Positions 34,887 to 43,884 are shown, numbered from the stretch's first letter. The stretch is DNA of 64,000 nucleotides from Gammaproteobacteria bacterium (GCA_030428905.1 JAUIED010000002.1:20046-84045); one strand, 5' to 3'. A program made the numbers and translations. Notes: generated by a model not told the origin, from the sequence alone.

Positions 34887-35519
34887 GTGAAAACAGACAA
34901 CCGGTCTATCGAGGCACGACTGGATCGCCTCGAATCCATCGACGAGATCCGTCAGCTCGTGGCCAAGTATGCCTTATCCCTGGATATGCGCGACCTCGAT
35001 GCGCATGTGAATCTGTTCGCCGCGGACATTCGCGTGAGCCGCGAGTTGACCGGCCGCAGCCACCTCAAGCGCTGGCTCGACGACACGTTGCGACTGCAGT
35101 TTACCGGCACATCCCACCACACCGGCAACCACATCATCGAGTTCGACGACGCAGATCATGCCCACGGCGTGGTCTACTCCAAGAACGAGCACGAGACCGG
35201 CGATGAGTGGGTGATCATGCAGATGCTCTACTGGGACGACTACGAGCGCATAGACGGGCGTTGGTACTTTCGCCGTCGCCTGCCCTGTTACTGGTACGCC
35301 ACCGACCTCAACAAACCGCCGGTCGGCGACGCGAAGATGCGCTGGCCGGATCGGGATGCCTACGACGGCGCCTTTCACGACCTTTTTCCCTCATGGGAGC
35401 AGTTCTGGGCACACCCGCCTCGCGAGAACGAGCCGCAGGTGGCAGCACCGGCACCGCTGGAGCAGTTTTTGAAGACCACCCGCCGAGGCGCGCCGGATCC
35501 GCGTATTCGCGTCAGATGA
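34887..35519 (+). CDS. NTF2/SnoaL-like protein
   Basis: A 210-residue protein starting at GTG 34887 behind GGAGAGG. After a short coiled N terminus, SIDEIRQLVAKYALSLDMRD with LFAADIRVSRE is the typical opening of SnoaL-like (NTF2 superfamily) domains used by polyketide cyclases, scytalone dehydratase and steroid delta-isomerases. A WYFRRRLPCYWYAT segment ends the cone and a Pro-rich tail follows. It precedes fadD3 by 10 bp under operator C. A steroid isomerase or dehydratase role is a guess. Upstream in-frame starts fall inside the operator. Confidence 0.75.
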   Translation: MKTDNRSIEARLDRLESIDEIRQLVAKYALSLDMRDLDAHVNLFAADIRVSRELTGRSHLKRWLDDTLRLQFTGTSHHTGNHIIEFDDADHAHGVVYSKNEHETGDEWVIMQMLYWDDYERIDGRWYFRRRLPCYWYATDLNKPPVGDAKMRWPDRDAYDGAFHDLFPSWEQFWAHPPRENEPQVAAPAPLEQFLKTTRRGAPDPRIRVR

Positions 35520-35529
35520 GCCACGTGCG

Positions 35530-37095
35530 ATGACCATTCATACCGACCTGCAACGCACCGTACCCACGGTGCTCGACGATGCCTGCCGCCACTGGCCGGA
35601 CAAAGCCGCCGTGGTCGATGGCGACGTCACACTGACGTTCACAGCGCTGCGCGATGCAGCCCGAAGCTGCGCTCGCGGGCTCCTGGCACAGGGCTACCCA
35701 GCCGGCACCCGCTTCGCCATATGGGGGCCAAACCGCTGGGAATGGATCGTCGCCGCACTGGCCGGGCAACTCGCCGGCATGGTGCTCGTACCCATCAACA
35801 CACGTTACAAAGGCGTCGAAGCCGGCGATATCCTGCGACGCAGCGGCAGCCGGGCGCTGTTCGTGGTGTCGGAATTTCTGGGCGTGGACTACAGGGCCAT
35901 GCTCGCAGACGCGTCTCTGCCGGACCTCGACCTCATCGTGCCGCTCGACTCCGCCGGACTGAAACAACTACACGAACGCGCCGCCGAGATCAGCGACAAT
36001 GCGCTGGATGCGCGCATCGCTGACATTTCCGCCGATGCGCTGGCGGATATTCTCTACACCTCCGGCACCACCGGCGCGCCGAAAGGCGTGATGACCACAC
36101 ACGGGCAGAATGTTGCCGTCTTCATGCAGTGGAGCGAAGCTGTTGGCCTCAACGCCGAGGATCGATATCTCATCGTCAATCCGTTCTTCCACACCTTCGG
36201 CTATAAGGCGGGTTGGTTCGCGTCGCTGCTACGGGGAGCAACGAGCTATCCAATGGCAGCATTCGACACCGATGAGGTGCTGGCACGTATCGCCCGTGAC
36301 CGCATCTCCATGCTGCCGGGGGCGCCGACGATCTTCCAGTCACTGTTGAGCCACGACCAGCTCGCCAGCTTCGACCTGTCCTCCCTGCGCTGCGCCGTAA
36401 CAGGTGCTGCCACGGTGCCGGTACAGCTCGTCAAGGACATGAAGCACGTACTGGGCTTTCAGGAGGTGTATACGGCCTACGGACTCACCGAGTCGACTGG
36501 TGTCGTATCTCTCTGCCGCTCAGGAGACGACTTCGAAACCATCGCCAACACTTCCGGGCGCGCCATGGAGGGTGTGGAGATCCGCATCACCGACGCCGAT
36601 GGCGCCGCCTTGCCACCCGGCGAGTCCGGGGAGATCCGCGTGCGCGGATTCAACGTCATGCGGGGCTACCTGGACAACGATGCCGCAACCGCCGAAACCA
36701 TCACGCCGGATGGCTGGCTGAAAACCGGCGACATCGGCGTGATGGATGCGCGCGGCTACCTGAAGATCACCGACCGGGTGAAAGATATGTACATCTGCGG
36801 CGGATTCAATTGCTATCCGGCGGAGATCGAGCACCTCCTGCTCGAACACCCGGATGTCGCAGACGTTGCAGTCACCGGCACTCCAGACGATCGCATGGGC
36901 GAAGTGGGTCACGCCTGGGTGGTGCCCCGCGCTGGTTGCGTTATCGACCCGGCAGAGATCATCGGCTGGTCACGGCAGCGCATGGCCAACTACAAGGCGC
37001 CGCGATTCGTCACCAGCATCCAGGAGCTGCCCCGCAACGCTTCGGGCAAGGTGCAGAAGTTTCTGCTCACCAAAAACAAGGAAAACAACACATGA
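35530..37095 (+). CDS. fadD3: FadD3-like HIP-CoA ligase
   Basis: A 521-residue AMP-forming acyl-CoA ligase. The P-loop motif YTSGTTGAPKG is at 176-186, the adenine motif reads YTAYGLTES, the hinge region contains TGDIGVMDARGYLKITDRVKD in part, and the C-terminal catalytic Lys is K507 in RNASGKVQK. By memory of mycobacterial FadD3, the LPRNASGKV end and the NTRY/EA-DIL-R segments agree. FadD3 activates HIP, the C/D-ring acid left by HsaD, and so opens the ipd pathway. It overlaps the ferredoxin gene by 4 bp. Confidence 0.87.
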   Translation: MTIHTDLQRTVPTVLDDACRHWPDKAAVVDGDVTLTFTALRDAARSCARGLLAQGYPAGTRFAIWGPNRWEWIVAALAGQLAGMVLVPINTRYKGVEAGDILRRSGSRALFVVSEFLGVDYRAMLADASLPDLDLIVPLDSAGLKQLHERAAEISDNALDARIADISADALADILYTSGTTGAPKGVMTTHGQNVAVFMQWSEAVGLNAEDRYLIVNPFFHTFGYKAGWFASLLRGATSYPMAAFDTDEVLARIARDRISMLPGAPTIFQSLLSHDQLASFDLSSLRCAVTGAATVPVQLVKDMKHVLGFQEVYTAYGLTESTGVVSLCRSGDDFETIANTSGRAMEGVEIRITDADGAALPPGESGEIRVRGFNVMRGYLDNDAATAETITPDGWLKTGDIGVMDARGYLKITDRVKDMYICGGFNCYPAEIEHLLLEHPDVADVAVTGTPDDRMGEVGHAWVVPRAGCVIDPAEIIGWSRQRMANYKAPRFVTSIQELPRNASGKVQKFLLTKNKENNT

Positions 37096-37409
37096 GCACT
37101 CTGTTCGTCACGGACCGCAGCGGCGACACCCACGAGATCGAAGCAAGCGCCGGCACCAGCATCATGGAGATCGTGCGCGACGCGGGGTTCGACATCGAGG
37201 CGATCTGCGGCGGCCAGTGCGCCTGCGCCACCTGCCACTGTTTCATCGATGAGGAGTGGGCGAACAAGCTGCCGCCGGCGGATGAGGATGAAGTGGAGCT
37301 CGCCGAGACTTCCGATCACTACCAGGCCGATCGCTCGCGGCTGACCTGCCAGATTCCCTTCGACGATGCCTGGGACGGGCTGCGGCTCACCATCGCGCCG
37401 GAAGATTAA
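37092..37409 (+). CDS. [2Fe-2S] ferredoxin, adrenodoxin/putidaredoxin type
   Basis: A 105-residue ferredoxin with ligands C39, C45, C48 and C86, the C-x5-C-x2-C-xn-C spacing of the vertebrate-type class that serves cytochromes P450 and some Rieske oxygenases. Extra Cys residues lie at 43 and 50. Its ATG overlaps the fadD3 stop (ATGA). It may pass electrons to the KshA-like oxygenases or to a P450 encoded elsewhere; no reductase is in the window. Confidence 0.88.
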   Translation: MSTLFVTDRSGDTHEIEASAGTSIMEIVRDAGFDIEAICGGQCACATCHCFIDEEWANKLPPADEDEVELAETSDHYQADRSRLTCQIPFDDAWDGLRLTIAPED

Positions 37410-37465
37410 ACCGAACGCCGCCGCAGGGTTTTACCCTATGATGACCGGGGCAAAGGGGTCATCAG

Positions 37466-38914
37466 ATGAGCTGGCGCATTCGCATTCTCTACGGCCTGGG
37501 GCAGCTTCCGGAGGGCATCAAATCTGCCGCCTTCGGCTTTTTTCTGCTGTTCTACTACAACCAGGTGCTGGGCCTGTCCGGCACGTTGGGCGGTATCGCC
37601 GTATTTCTGGCCCTGGTGGTAGACGCGGTCAGCGACCCACTGGTAGGCAGCCTGTCGGACTTCACCCGCAGCCGCTGGGGGCGCAGGCACCCGTACATGT
37701 ATGCCTCCGCGATACCGTTCGCGGCGAGCTTTCTGCTGCTGTTCGCGCCGCCGTCAGACCTCGGCCAGACTGGTCTTTTCCTGTGGCTGCTGTGCTTCGC
37801 TACCCTGACCCGCACGGCGATGACTTTCTACCAGGTGCCCTACCTCGCCATGGGCGCCGAACTCACGCAGAACTATGACGAGCGCACCCTCATGGCGAGC
37901 CTGCGCAACGTCTTCCAGCTCCTGGGCATGTTCCTCGTGCTCATCGTCGGCAATCTACTGTTCTTCCACGCCACCGATGCGTTCGCCAACGGCCAGCTGA
38001 ACCCTGCCGCTTATCTCCCCTTTGCGCTCGCCTGCACGCCGATACTGCTGCTCGGCGTGTGGCTGGCAGCGGCCGGCACCCACAGCGAGATCCGCCGTCT
38101 TCCGCCCGCCGCACAGCGCGTGCGTGGTGCCTGGCAGCAGGCGCTGGAAGACGTACGCCAGGCTTTCGCCATCCCGTCGTTCGTCGCCATCGTCGGCGCT
38201 TCGGTGCTGTTCGGCGTGAATCAGGGCATGGTGTCTGCGCTGCACCTGTACACAGCCACTTACTTTTTTGAACTCACCTCCAACCAGATCACGCTGCTCT
38301 TCGCCGGCGCGATCAGCGGCATCGTCATAGGTTCCGCGTGCAGCCGGCCGCTTGCGACGCTCGTGCCGGAAAAGCGCACATTGTTCATTGCCGGCAGCAT
38401 CTGGTATGCCCTGTGGACGAGCGCGGTGATCATCGCCCGGCTCACCGGCCTGCTTCCGGGCAACGACGTGGCCTGGGTCGCGCCGTTGTACATGGCCACG
38501 GGCTGCATCTCCGCGCTGGGCCTGGGCGCAGCGATACCGATGATCGGCAGCATGGTCGCCGACATCACCGACGAGCATGAACGCCGCCACGGCACCCGGC
38601 AGGAAGGGATCTACTATGCCGCTGCTTCTTTCGCCGGTAAGGCCGTGGGTGGCGCCGGCCCGGTGGTTGCGGGGTTCATCGTGGATCTGGCCGGCATCGC
38701 CGCTGGTAGCAACCCTGCGGAGGTGGACCCTGCGGCCATCGAACGGTTCGGTTGGGCACAGGGGCCGATGGTGCTCGTGTTGTCGGCGTTGAGTATCCTG
38801 TGCATCTGTTTCTACCGTATCTCGCGCGCGGAGCACGCGCGCATCGTCGGCGAGATCGCCCAGCGGGGCGCGGCAAACACCAACCACCAGATCTCCGGGA
38901 GACATACCACATGA
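37466..38914 (+). CDS. MFS carrier of the GPH (MelB-like) type
   Basis: A 482-residue, 12-helix transporter. YGLGQLPEGIKSAAFGFFLLF in TM1 (shown in part) and DAVSDPLVGSLSDFTRSRWGRR in loop 2-3 are the GPH cation symporter signatures, and the second half has MVADITDEHERRHGTRQEG. GPH members carry sugars, glucuronides or organic anions with Na+ or H+. It lies after the ferredoxin gene and overlaps the peroxiredoxin start, so import of a steroid or conjugate is plausible but unproven. Confidence 0.85.
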   Translation: MSWRIRILYGLGQLPEGIKSAAFGFFLLFYYNQVLGLSGTLGGIAVFLALVVDAVSDPLVGSLSDFTRSRWGRRHPYMYASAIPFAASFLLLFAPPSDLGQTGLFLWLLCFATLTRTAMTFYQVPYLAMGAELTQNYDERTLMASLRNVFQLLGMFLVLIVGNLLFFHATDAFANGQLNPAAYLPFALACTPILLLGVWLAAAGTHSEIRRLPPAAQRVRGAWQQALEDVRQAFAIPSFVAIVGASVLFGVNQGMVSALHLYTATYFFELTSNQITLLFAGAISGIVIGSACSRPLATLVPEKRTLFIAGSIWYALWTSAVIIARLTGLLPGNDVAWVAPLYMATGCISALGLGAAIPMIGSMVADITDEHERRHGTRQEGIYYAAASFAGKAVGGAGPVVAGFIVDLAGIAAGSNPAEVDPAAIERFGWAQGPMVLVLSALSILCICFYRISRAEHARIVGEIAQRGAANTNHQISGRHTT

Positions 38915-39450
38915 AAAAAACGCTCAGCCTTTTCGCCGCCTGCCTGGTGTTCACCGGGCAAGCCGCCGCAGCGGACCTCGCGCCAGGCGACGCCGCCCCT
39001 CTGTGGACGCTGGCAGGATCCGACGGTCAGCAGCACAGCCTCGTAGACCTCCGCGGCAGGCACGTGGTGGTGGCCTTCTTCCCGAAAGCCTTCACAGGCG
39101 GCTGAACCCTGGAGTGCAAGTCGCTGCGTGACAGTGACCGGGAAATCAGAAACTTCAACGTGGCCTACTTCATGGCCAGCGTCGACAGCCTGGAAGACAA
39201 CACCGCTTTCGCCGAGAAGAACGAAGCGACGTTTCCTATCCTTGCAGATCCGACGAAAGACACGGCGCGCGCATACGGTGTGCTGAGCGCCATGGGCTTC
39301 GCCAAGCGCTGGACGTTCTACATCGACCCGCAGGGGCAGATCCTCAAGATCGACAAAGACGTCAATCCGCGCAGCGCGGGGGAGAATCTGGTGGCTAACC
39401 TGCAGGCGCTGGGCGTGCCCCCGGCCGACGGCACCGGATCGCCGCCGTGA
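38911..39450 (+). CDS. Secreted peroxiredoxin, candidate selenoprotein (in-frame TGA as Sec65)
   Basis: ATG 38911 overlaps the MFS stop (ATGA). Residues 1-21 form a Sec signal. The AhpC/TSA core reads FFPKAFTGG, then an in-frame TGA at 39103, then TLECKSLRD, and continues in the same frame to 39450 with FPILADPTKDTARAYGV and WTFYIDPQG. TGA stands exactly where peroxiredoxins place the peroxidatic Cys; C69 could be the resolving residue. A hairpin at 39120-39138 meets the bacterial SECIS model. Read through, the product has 179 residues, normal for the family. A plain nonsense mutation or base error is the alternative. Confidence 0.82.
39120..39138 (+). promoter_or_regulatory. Candidate bacterial SECIS hairpin
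   Basis: GTCGCTG and CAGTGAC pair over seven positions (one G-U) around the five-base loop CGTGA. The loop begins 21 bases after the TGA at 39103-39105, within the usual 16-37, and G is its second base, as the bacterial SECIS model asks. It would recruit SelB to insert selenocysteine. Confidence 0.7.
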
Positions 39451-39526
39451 CCGGCTTGCGATCGAAGCTGTAACGGGTTCTAATTTCGTCGCATCGCATT
39501 ACCGTAACGAAAACCGGGGGAGACCA

Positions 39527-40117
39527 ATGGCGCAAACGCTCGACCACGAAATCGTGTCGATTTATCCGTTCACGGACGAAGAAGTCGATCAACTCATGAA
39601 CAACTCCAATGAGTGCGTGCTCATGTGGGCTACGAAGGACGGCTGGCCCGTTGGCGTCACCCATGCATTTGTGTGGCACGACGGCAAGATCTGGATCACC
39701 TTCGCCTCGCACCGGCACCGCACGGTTGCCATCAAGCGCGACAACCGCGTGTCGGTAAACGTCAGCAGCTGCGGCTACCCGCAACGGGATGAAACCCTGC
39801 CCGGTGGCGCTATCACCTTCAAAGGCACCGGCGAATTCTTTGACGACGAAGACACCAAGAAGTGGTTCTACGGCGCCCTGTCGAAGAAGCTGAACCCGGA
39901 CAACTCGGCGGGCGAGGAGTTTTTCTACAACCTGCTGGATTCGCCACTGCGCACCATCCTCGCCGTCACGCCGGTGAAGAAGATCATGTACAACGGCGCC
40001 ATGGCGGGCCGGCACATGGCCGGCACGGCAACTGAAGAAGAGCTTGGCGAGCGCCTGGAAAGCGATGCCAAGCGTATGAACGCGGAGCGCAAGAAGCTCG
40101 GGCTCGACGAGCGCTGA
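39527..40117 (+). CDS. Pyridoxamine 5'-phosphate oxidase-like split-barrel flavoprotein
   Basis: A 196-residue protein of the PNPOx/FDOR-like split-barrel superfamily: ECVLMWATKDGWPVGVTHAF, then KIWITFASHRHRTVAIKRDNRVSV with the basic residues that hold the flavin phosphate, and a helical tail. A GGGGGAG site precedes the ATG. Members use FMN or F420; the cofactor cannot be told. It is 76 bp after the peroxiredoxin gene and converges with the sensor kinase gene. A steroid reductase role is possible. Confidence 0.78.
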   Translation: MAQTLDHEIVSIYPFTDEEVDQLMNNSNECVLMWATKDGWPVGVTHAFVWHDGKIWITFASHRHRTVAIKRDNRVSVNVSSCGYPQRDETLPGGAITFKGTGEFFDDEDTKKWFYGALSKKLNPDNSAGEEFFYNLLDSPLRTILAVTPVKKIMYNGAMAGRHMAGTATEEELGERLESDAKRMNAERKKLGLDER

Positions 40118-40124
40118 GATCACC

Positions 40125-40153
40125 GCAGCACCCCGCCTTACGCGGGGTGCTGC
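40125..40153. terminator. Strong hairpin between convergent genes
   Basis: GCAGCACCCCGC and GCGGGGTGCTGC form a perfect 12-pair stem with loop CTTAC. It lies between the stop at 40117 (plus) and the stop at 40176 (minus). No T run follows on either strand, so it may be a bidirectional transcript-end structure rather than a classic terminator. Confidence 0.55.
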
Positions 40154-40175
40154 AAGTCAACGGGTGTAGCTACAC

Positions 40176-41636
40176 TCAGGCGGAAGCGGCGCTCGGTAGA
40201 GAGAATCGGAAGCACGTGCCCTCGTGCACGCGCGATGTCACCGAGATAACGCTGCCGTGCAGCTCCAGAATGCGCCTGACGATGGCGAGCCCAAGCCCGG
40301 AGTGGCCGTCGCCTGCGCTCTCGCCGATATGCCGCTCGAACACTTTCGGCAGCATTTTCTCTTCAATCCCCCTACCCGAATCGCGCACCTCCACGTAGAG
40401 GGACTCGTCGCGCATTGCCAGGGCAACTTCAATGTGACCACCCGAAGGGGTAAAGCGCAGCGCATTGCCTAACAGGTTTTCAAACACCCGCTGCATGAGG
40501 CAGATGTCGGCGCGCACCAGGCCGGCAGCCGCGGCGTTCGGCGCCCGTACAGCCAGTGAAACGCCGCGCTCCTGTGCCGCCATCTCGAAGTCCTGAGCTA
40601 CATCCTGCAGCAGCTCCGCGAGGCAGAACGACTCGAACTCCACGCTGTGCGCGCCGCTGTCGAGCTTTGCAAGCTCAAAGAGCTGCCCGACCATGCGGGT
40701 GAGCTGCTGGCTGTGCCGATGCGTCGTCTGCAGGAAACGAAGTCGCTGCGCAGGCTCGATGCTGTCACCTTTGAGCAGCAGCGTCTCGATGTAGCCCTGC
40801 AATGACGCCAACGGTGTACGCAGATCGTGGGAAAGGTTCTCCAACAGCTCGCGACGCAGTCGGTCGTTGGTCTCAAGCTCGGCAAGCTGGCGGGCGATGG
40901 TGTCGGCCAACAGCTTCACCTCGCGTTTCAGCACACCCACCTCACGCACGTGGTCGGGCACCTCTTCGATGCCGCGCACATCGCTGAAGTCTGAAGCAGT
41001 GTAATCGCCCACCGCTCGCGCCAACGCGGTCAGCGGCCTCCCCACACGGCCCAGCAACAGGTAGCCGGACACACCGGCAACCAGCAGCGCAGCGAGCAGC
41101 ACGGCCGCCGCCATGCGGCCAATGAAAGAATCGTAGAACGCTGCCTGCGCAGCTTCGAACATGGCTCCGCCAAGCACGACGTACAGGTACCCCTGTCTTC
41201 CCGCCGGGCTCTCAATGGGAAACGCGCTGAAAGCCTTGCGCGCACTGGCCCGCGGATCATCGCCAAGCACCAGTTCGTTCTCCTGCCGCGCCAGAAACCG
41301 ATGCACCGGCTGCAGATCTACCTTGGCGCCAACGAGCGCCGTATCCGGAAGTGCATGGGCGATGACCCGACCCTGCGTGTCCAGGAGGTACACCTCGACA
41401 CTGGGGTTGATTGTCATGGCGCGCTCGGCCAGAACTTTCAGCGCCTCGGGATTGACCTCGCCGTTGTTCAGCAGCTCGAGGCGTTCCACCACATACATGG
41501 CAATGCTGGCGTTCAATCGCTGGTTTACCTCGTGAAAATACAGCTCCGAGGCATAGCGACCCGCCCAGGCGATAGCGATGCCCAGGCCACCCAGCAGCAG
41601 CGCCAGCACGAGCGCGAAGCGGGCGTTAAGCGACAT
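40176..41636 (-). CDS. Membrane sensor histidine kinase
   Basis: A 486-residue kinase with transmembrane helices at about 7-24 and 173-197 enclosing a periplasmic sensor of about 145 residues. A HAMP linker follows, then the dimerisation helix with H270 in NLSHDLRTPL and the ATPase domain with ENLLGNALRF, DSGRGI and GHSGLGLAI. It would phosphorylate the response regulator, whose gene ends 11 bp inside this one. The longer upstream frame lies within the regulator gene. The signal is unknown; the co-transcribed spondin proteins may be linked to it. Confidence 0.9.
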   Translation of the reverse strand: MSLNARFALVLALLLGGLGIAIAWAGRYASELYFHEVNQRLNASIAMYVVERLELLNNGEVNPEALKVLAERAMTINPSVEVYLLDTQGRVIAHALPDTALVGAKVDLQPVHRFLARQENELVLGDDPRASARKAFSAFPIESPAGRQGYLYVVLGGAMFEAAQAAFYDSFIGRMAAAVLLAALLVAGVSGYLLLGRVGRPLTALARAVGDYTASDFSDVRGIEEVPDHVREVGVLKREVKLLADTIARQLAELETNDRLRRELLENLSHDLRTPLASLQGYIETLLLKGDSIEPAQRLRFLQTTHRHSQQLTRMVGQLFELAKLDSGAHSVEFESFCLAELLQDVAQDFEMAAQERGVSLAVRAPNAAAAGLVRADICLMQRVFENLLGNALRFTPSGGHIEVALAMRDESLYVEVRDSGRGIEEKMLPKVFERHIGESAGDGHSGLGLAIVRRILELHGSVISVTSRVHEGTCFRFSLPSAASA

Positions 41637-42345
41637 CGACGCTCGCGAGTGCATCGTTGAATTTGTAGCCAACACCCCACACGGTGAGGATGTATTCCTC
41701 GGCGGCGCCGGCCGCCTGCAGCTTCGCGCGCAAGCGGTTGATGTGCGAATTGACGGTGTGCTCGTAGCCGTCGTGCCCGGTGCCCCACACCTGATCGAGC
41801 AACTGCGTGCGTCGAAAGACGCGGCCAGGGGACTGCGCGAAAAACGTGAGAAGGTCGAACTCCCTGGCGGTGAGCTCGATGTTGGTAGTACCCAGCGTGA
41901 CCGCACGCGTGGTTTCATCGACCACCAGCACACCGTGCACGATCCGCGATGCCGCCCGCTCCGGTGCGGCATCCATGGAAACCCTGCGCAGCAGCGCTTT
42001 GACCCGCGCCATCACCTCCACCACGCTGAACGGCTTCGACACGTAGTCGTCTGCGCCGAGCTCGAGGCCGAGCACGCGGTCGAGCTCTGTGGTTTTCGCT
42101 GTGAGCATGAGGATGGGCACCCGGCTGCCCTGCGCACGCAGTCGCCGCGTGATCTCCAGCCCATCGAGCCCAGGCAGGCGCAGGTCCAGCAGCACGAGGT
42201 CCCACGTTCGAGATCTCAGGAGCTGCAGGGCCTGCACACCATCGCGGCACCAGGTGGCATCCAGGTTCTGGTCGGCCAGGTGCAGCATCAGCAGATCGGC
42301 TATGTCCTGCTCGTCTTCAACCACGAGCACGCATTTGCGCTGCAC
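41626..42345 (-). CDS. OmpR/PhoB-family response regulator
   Basis: A 239-residue regulator. The receiver has D11, the phosphoacceptor D54 (LLDLRLPG) and the SKPF Lys. The C-terminal winged helix shows ELTAREFDLLTFFAQ, GHDGYEHTVNSHINRLRAKL and TVWGVGYKF. GTG 42345 has AAAGGA upstream; an earlier GTG at 42387 gives 14 more residues but lacks a site. Gene order is spondin, spondin, regulator, kinase. The repeats at 43885-43945 upstream of the operon are likely binding sites. Confidence 0.9.
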   Translation of the reverse strand: MQRKCVLVVEDEQDIADLLMLHLADQNLDATWCRDGVQALQLLRSRTWDLVLLDLRLPGLDGLEITRRLRAQGSRVPILMLTAKTTELDRVLGLELGADDYVSKPFSVVEVMARVKALLRRVSMDAAPERAASRIVHGVLVVDETTRAVTLGTTNIELTAREFDLLTFFAQSPGRVFRRTQLLDQVWGTGHDGYEHTVNSHINRLRAKLQAAGAAEEYILTVWGVGYKFNDALASVDVA

Positions 42346-42393
42346 ACCCAGTCCTTTCGTTTCGCACCTGGCTTTCGACGCGTCCACAGCGGA

Positions 42394-43113
42394 TTAGTTC
42401 ACCCGCCGAACCTGGATGCGCGCCACCGGGTTGTCGAACCGGTGTTGCTCCGTGAGCACGGATGTCGGCAGTGCGTCCATCGCCGTCAGCACACCGGAAT
42501 GCATGGCCACGCGATCGGCATCGTCATCCCGTGCGGCGTTGAAACCCTCACCGCCATCCGCCGGTCCGGGAATGGAGCCAGGGGCCTCGTCATCCGCCTC
42601 GGTGCCGGCATCGTAGGCCGGGGTGGAAGCTTCCAGCATCTGGCCCGGCGCCAGCACACCCACTTCCGGCAACCCGTTCAACGCTGTGAACGCATCGTTG
42701 GTGTTAACGAGCATGGTAGCTACCGACACCCGCAGATCCGCGCGCGCGTTGTCGCTGATGGTCACCGACACCTGTGCCTGAGCGCCGGGCGGAATCGGCG
42801 CGTCGAACGCAACGGCCTGGCTCACCGAATCGGCCGCCAGCGCTTCGTCCAGCAACGGTTGGGCATCGCCACCCTCTGCCAGCACCTCGAGACCGGCACC
42901 CGCCGGTTGGCCGAGTGTGAATATGCGATAGTCACCGTCGTGCAGCATCACAACCGGGGGCGACAGCGGCTGCGCGTTGGTGAGGTTGGTGACGCTGATC
43001 TCATAGGTGGACATCGGCACGGTTTGCGGCGGTGGTGCAGAGGAACTGCCGCCACCGCCTCCGCAAGCGGCCAGAACACAGCTCGTTGCCGCCAGACAAA
43101 TCATTCTTTTCAC
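42394..43113 (-). CDS. Spondin_N-domain lipoprotein
   Basis: A 239-residue protein with a lipobox: LAATSCVLAAC, with the acylated Cys followed by a Gly/Ser linker, which implies outer-membrane anchoring. The domain (about 35-239) shows EISVTNLTNAQPLSPPVVMLHD and the spondin signature PAYDAGTEADDE. GTG 43113 has GAGG at the right distance; a GTG three codons earlier is possible. It is a paralogue of the gene upstream and lies 48 bp before the response-regulator start. Bacterial spondin-domain proteins have no firm role; calcium or surface binding is suggested by the animal domain. Confidence 0.82.
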   Translation of the reverse strand: MKRMICLAATSCVLAACGGGGGSSSAPPPQTVPMSTYEISVTNLTNAQPLSPPVVMLHDGDYRIFTLGQPAGAGLEVLAEGGDAQPLLDEALAADSVSQAVAFDAPIPPGAQAQVSVTISDNARADLRVSVATMLVNTNDAFTALNGLPEVGVLAPGQMLEASTPAYDAGTEADDEAPGSIPGPADGGEGFNAARDDDADRVAMHSGVLTAMDALPTSVLTEQHRFDNPVARIQVRRVN

Positions 43114-43123
43114 GGCAACCACC

Positions 43124-43831
43124 TCAGTTCACCGTGACGGTGATACGGGCCACCGGATTGAGCCAGCGATGTACCCGTGCGTCCAGGTCGCTCACGCCGC
43201 CAGTCGCATCGGTATCGCCGAGCGCGCCGCGATGGATGTGCACGGTGGTGTTGCTGTCTGAGGGTGCAGCTCCAGAGGCACCGCTGCCGGAACCACCGGG
43301 CGCCGCCGGTATACCTGCCACACCGGGCGCGCCGCCGCCGTTGACGACTTCGTCGTTGGCTTCAGTACCGGCGTCGTAGGCGGACACATTCCACACGTAG
43401 GTGCCCGCGGCTGTAGGAATCTCTACCGCGTTCAAACCAATGAAACCGTCGTTGGTGGGCAACATCATGGCGACGACAGACAGGCGCACGTTATCCGTGC
43501 CGTCGGTGTTGAGCGCCGCAGTGGTGTTCTGCGCCGGCGCGAGCAGGCCGCCTGCGGGGTTTTCTACTACGGTTGCGCTGATCGCCGCCAGATCGCCGGC
43601 GAGCCCAGAGATGTCGCCGCCTTCCGCCATCGCCTGCAGGCTCGGGCTTGCTGCTTCACCGGCAGCGAACAGGCGGCTGCCTTCGCTGTGTGCGGCGACG
43701 AGCAGCGGCGTGAAGTAGATACCGTTGGTGAGGTTATCGACGCGGACCGAGAAGTCCACGGCGTGAACGGGCGCGCACAGCGCCGCGGCTGAGAGGCACA
43801 GTGCCGCTCTGACAGGATTCCATCGTGACAT
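43124..43831 (-). CDS. Spondin_N-domain secreted protein
   Basis: A 235-residue protein with a Sec signal ending in LCAPVHAVD. The Spondin_N domain shows VRVDNLTNGIYFTPLLVAAH and VSAYDAGTEANDEVVN, with a Gly/Pro/Ser-rich insertion and a C-terminal LNPVARITVTVN. ATG 43831 follows GGAG. The protein is soluble in the periplasm, unlike its lipoprotein paralogue downstream. It is the first gene of the spondin/two-component operon, whose promoter region carries repeated TTTCGYG sites. Confidence 0.82.
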   Translation of the reverse strand: MSRWNPVRAALCLSAAALCAPVHAVDFSVRVDNLTNGIYFTPLLVAAHSEGSRLFAAGEAASPSLQAMAEGGDISGLAGDLAAISATVVENPAGGLLAPAQNTTAALNTDGTDNVRLSVVAMMLPTNDGFIGLNAVEIPTAAGTYVWNVSAYDAGTEANDEVVNGGGAPGVAGIPAAPGGSGSGASGAAPSDSNTTVHIHRGALGDTDATGGVSDLDARVHRWLNPVARITVTVN

Positions 43832-43884
43832 GGGTGTTGGCTCCAATAGGCAATTGAGGAGCCGCCATGCTCAGGTGGGTTCGT

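Noticed and set aside
39103..39105. Pseudogene by nonsense mutation in the peroxiredoxin gene
   Set aside because: The TGA is exactly at the catalytic Cys, the downstream frame is fully conserved in type, and a SECIS-like hairpin follows; random decay would rarely give all three. It remains possible.
39527..40117. Possible HsaB flavin reductase
   Set aside because: The protein has a split-barrel PNPOx pattern rather than the flavin-reductase motif set of HsaB, and is outside the hsa operon; identity not supported.
41578..43137. Plus-strand open frame of about 520 codons opposite the response regulator and spondin genes
   Set aside because: The minus-strand genes have clear domains; the plus-strand translation is His/Arg-rich without motifs.
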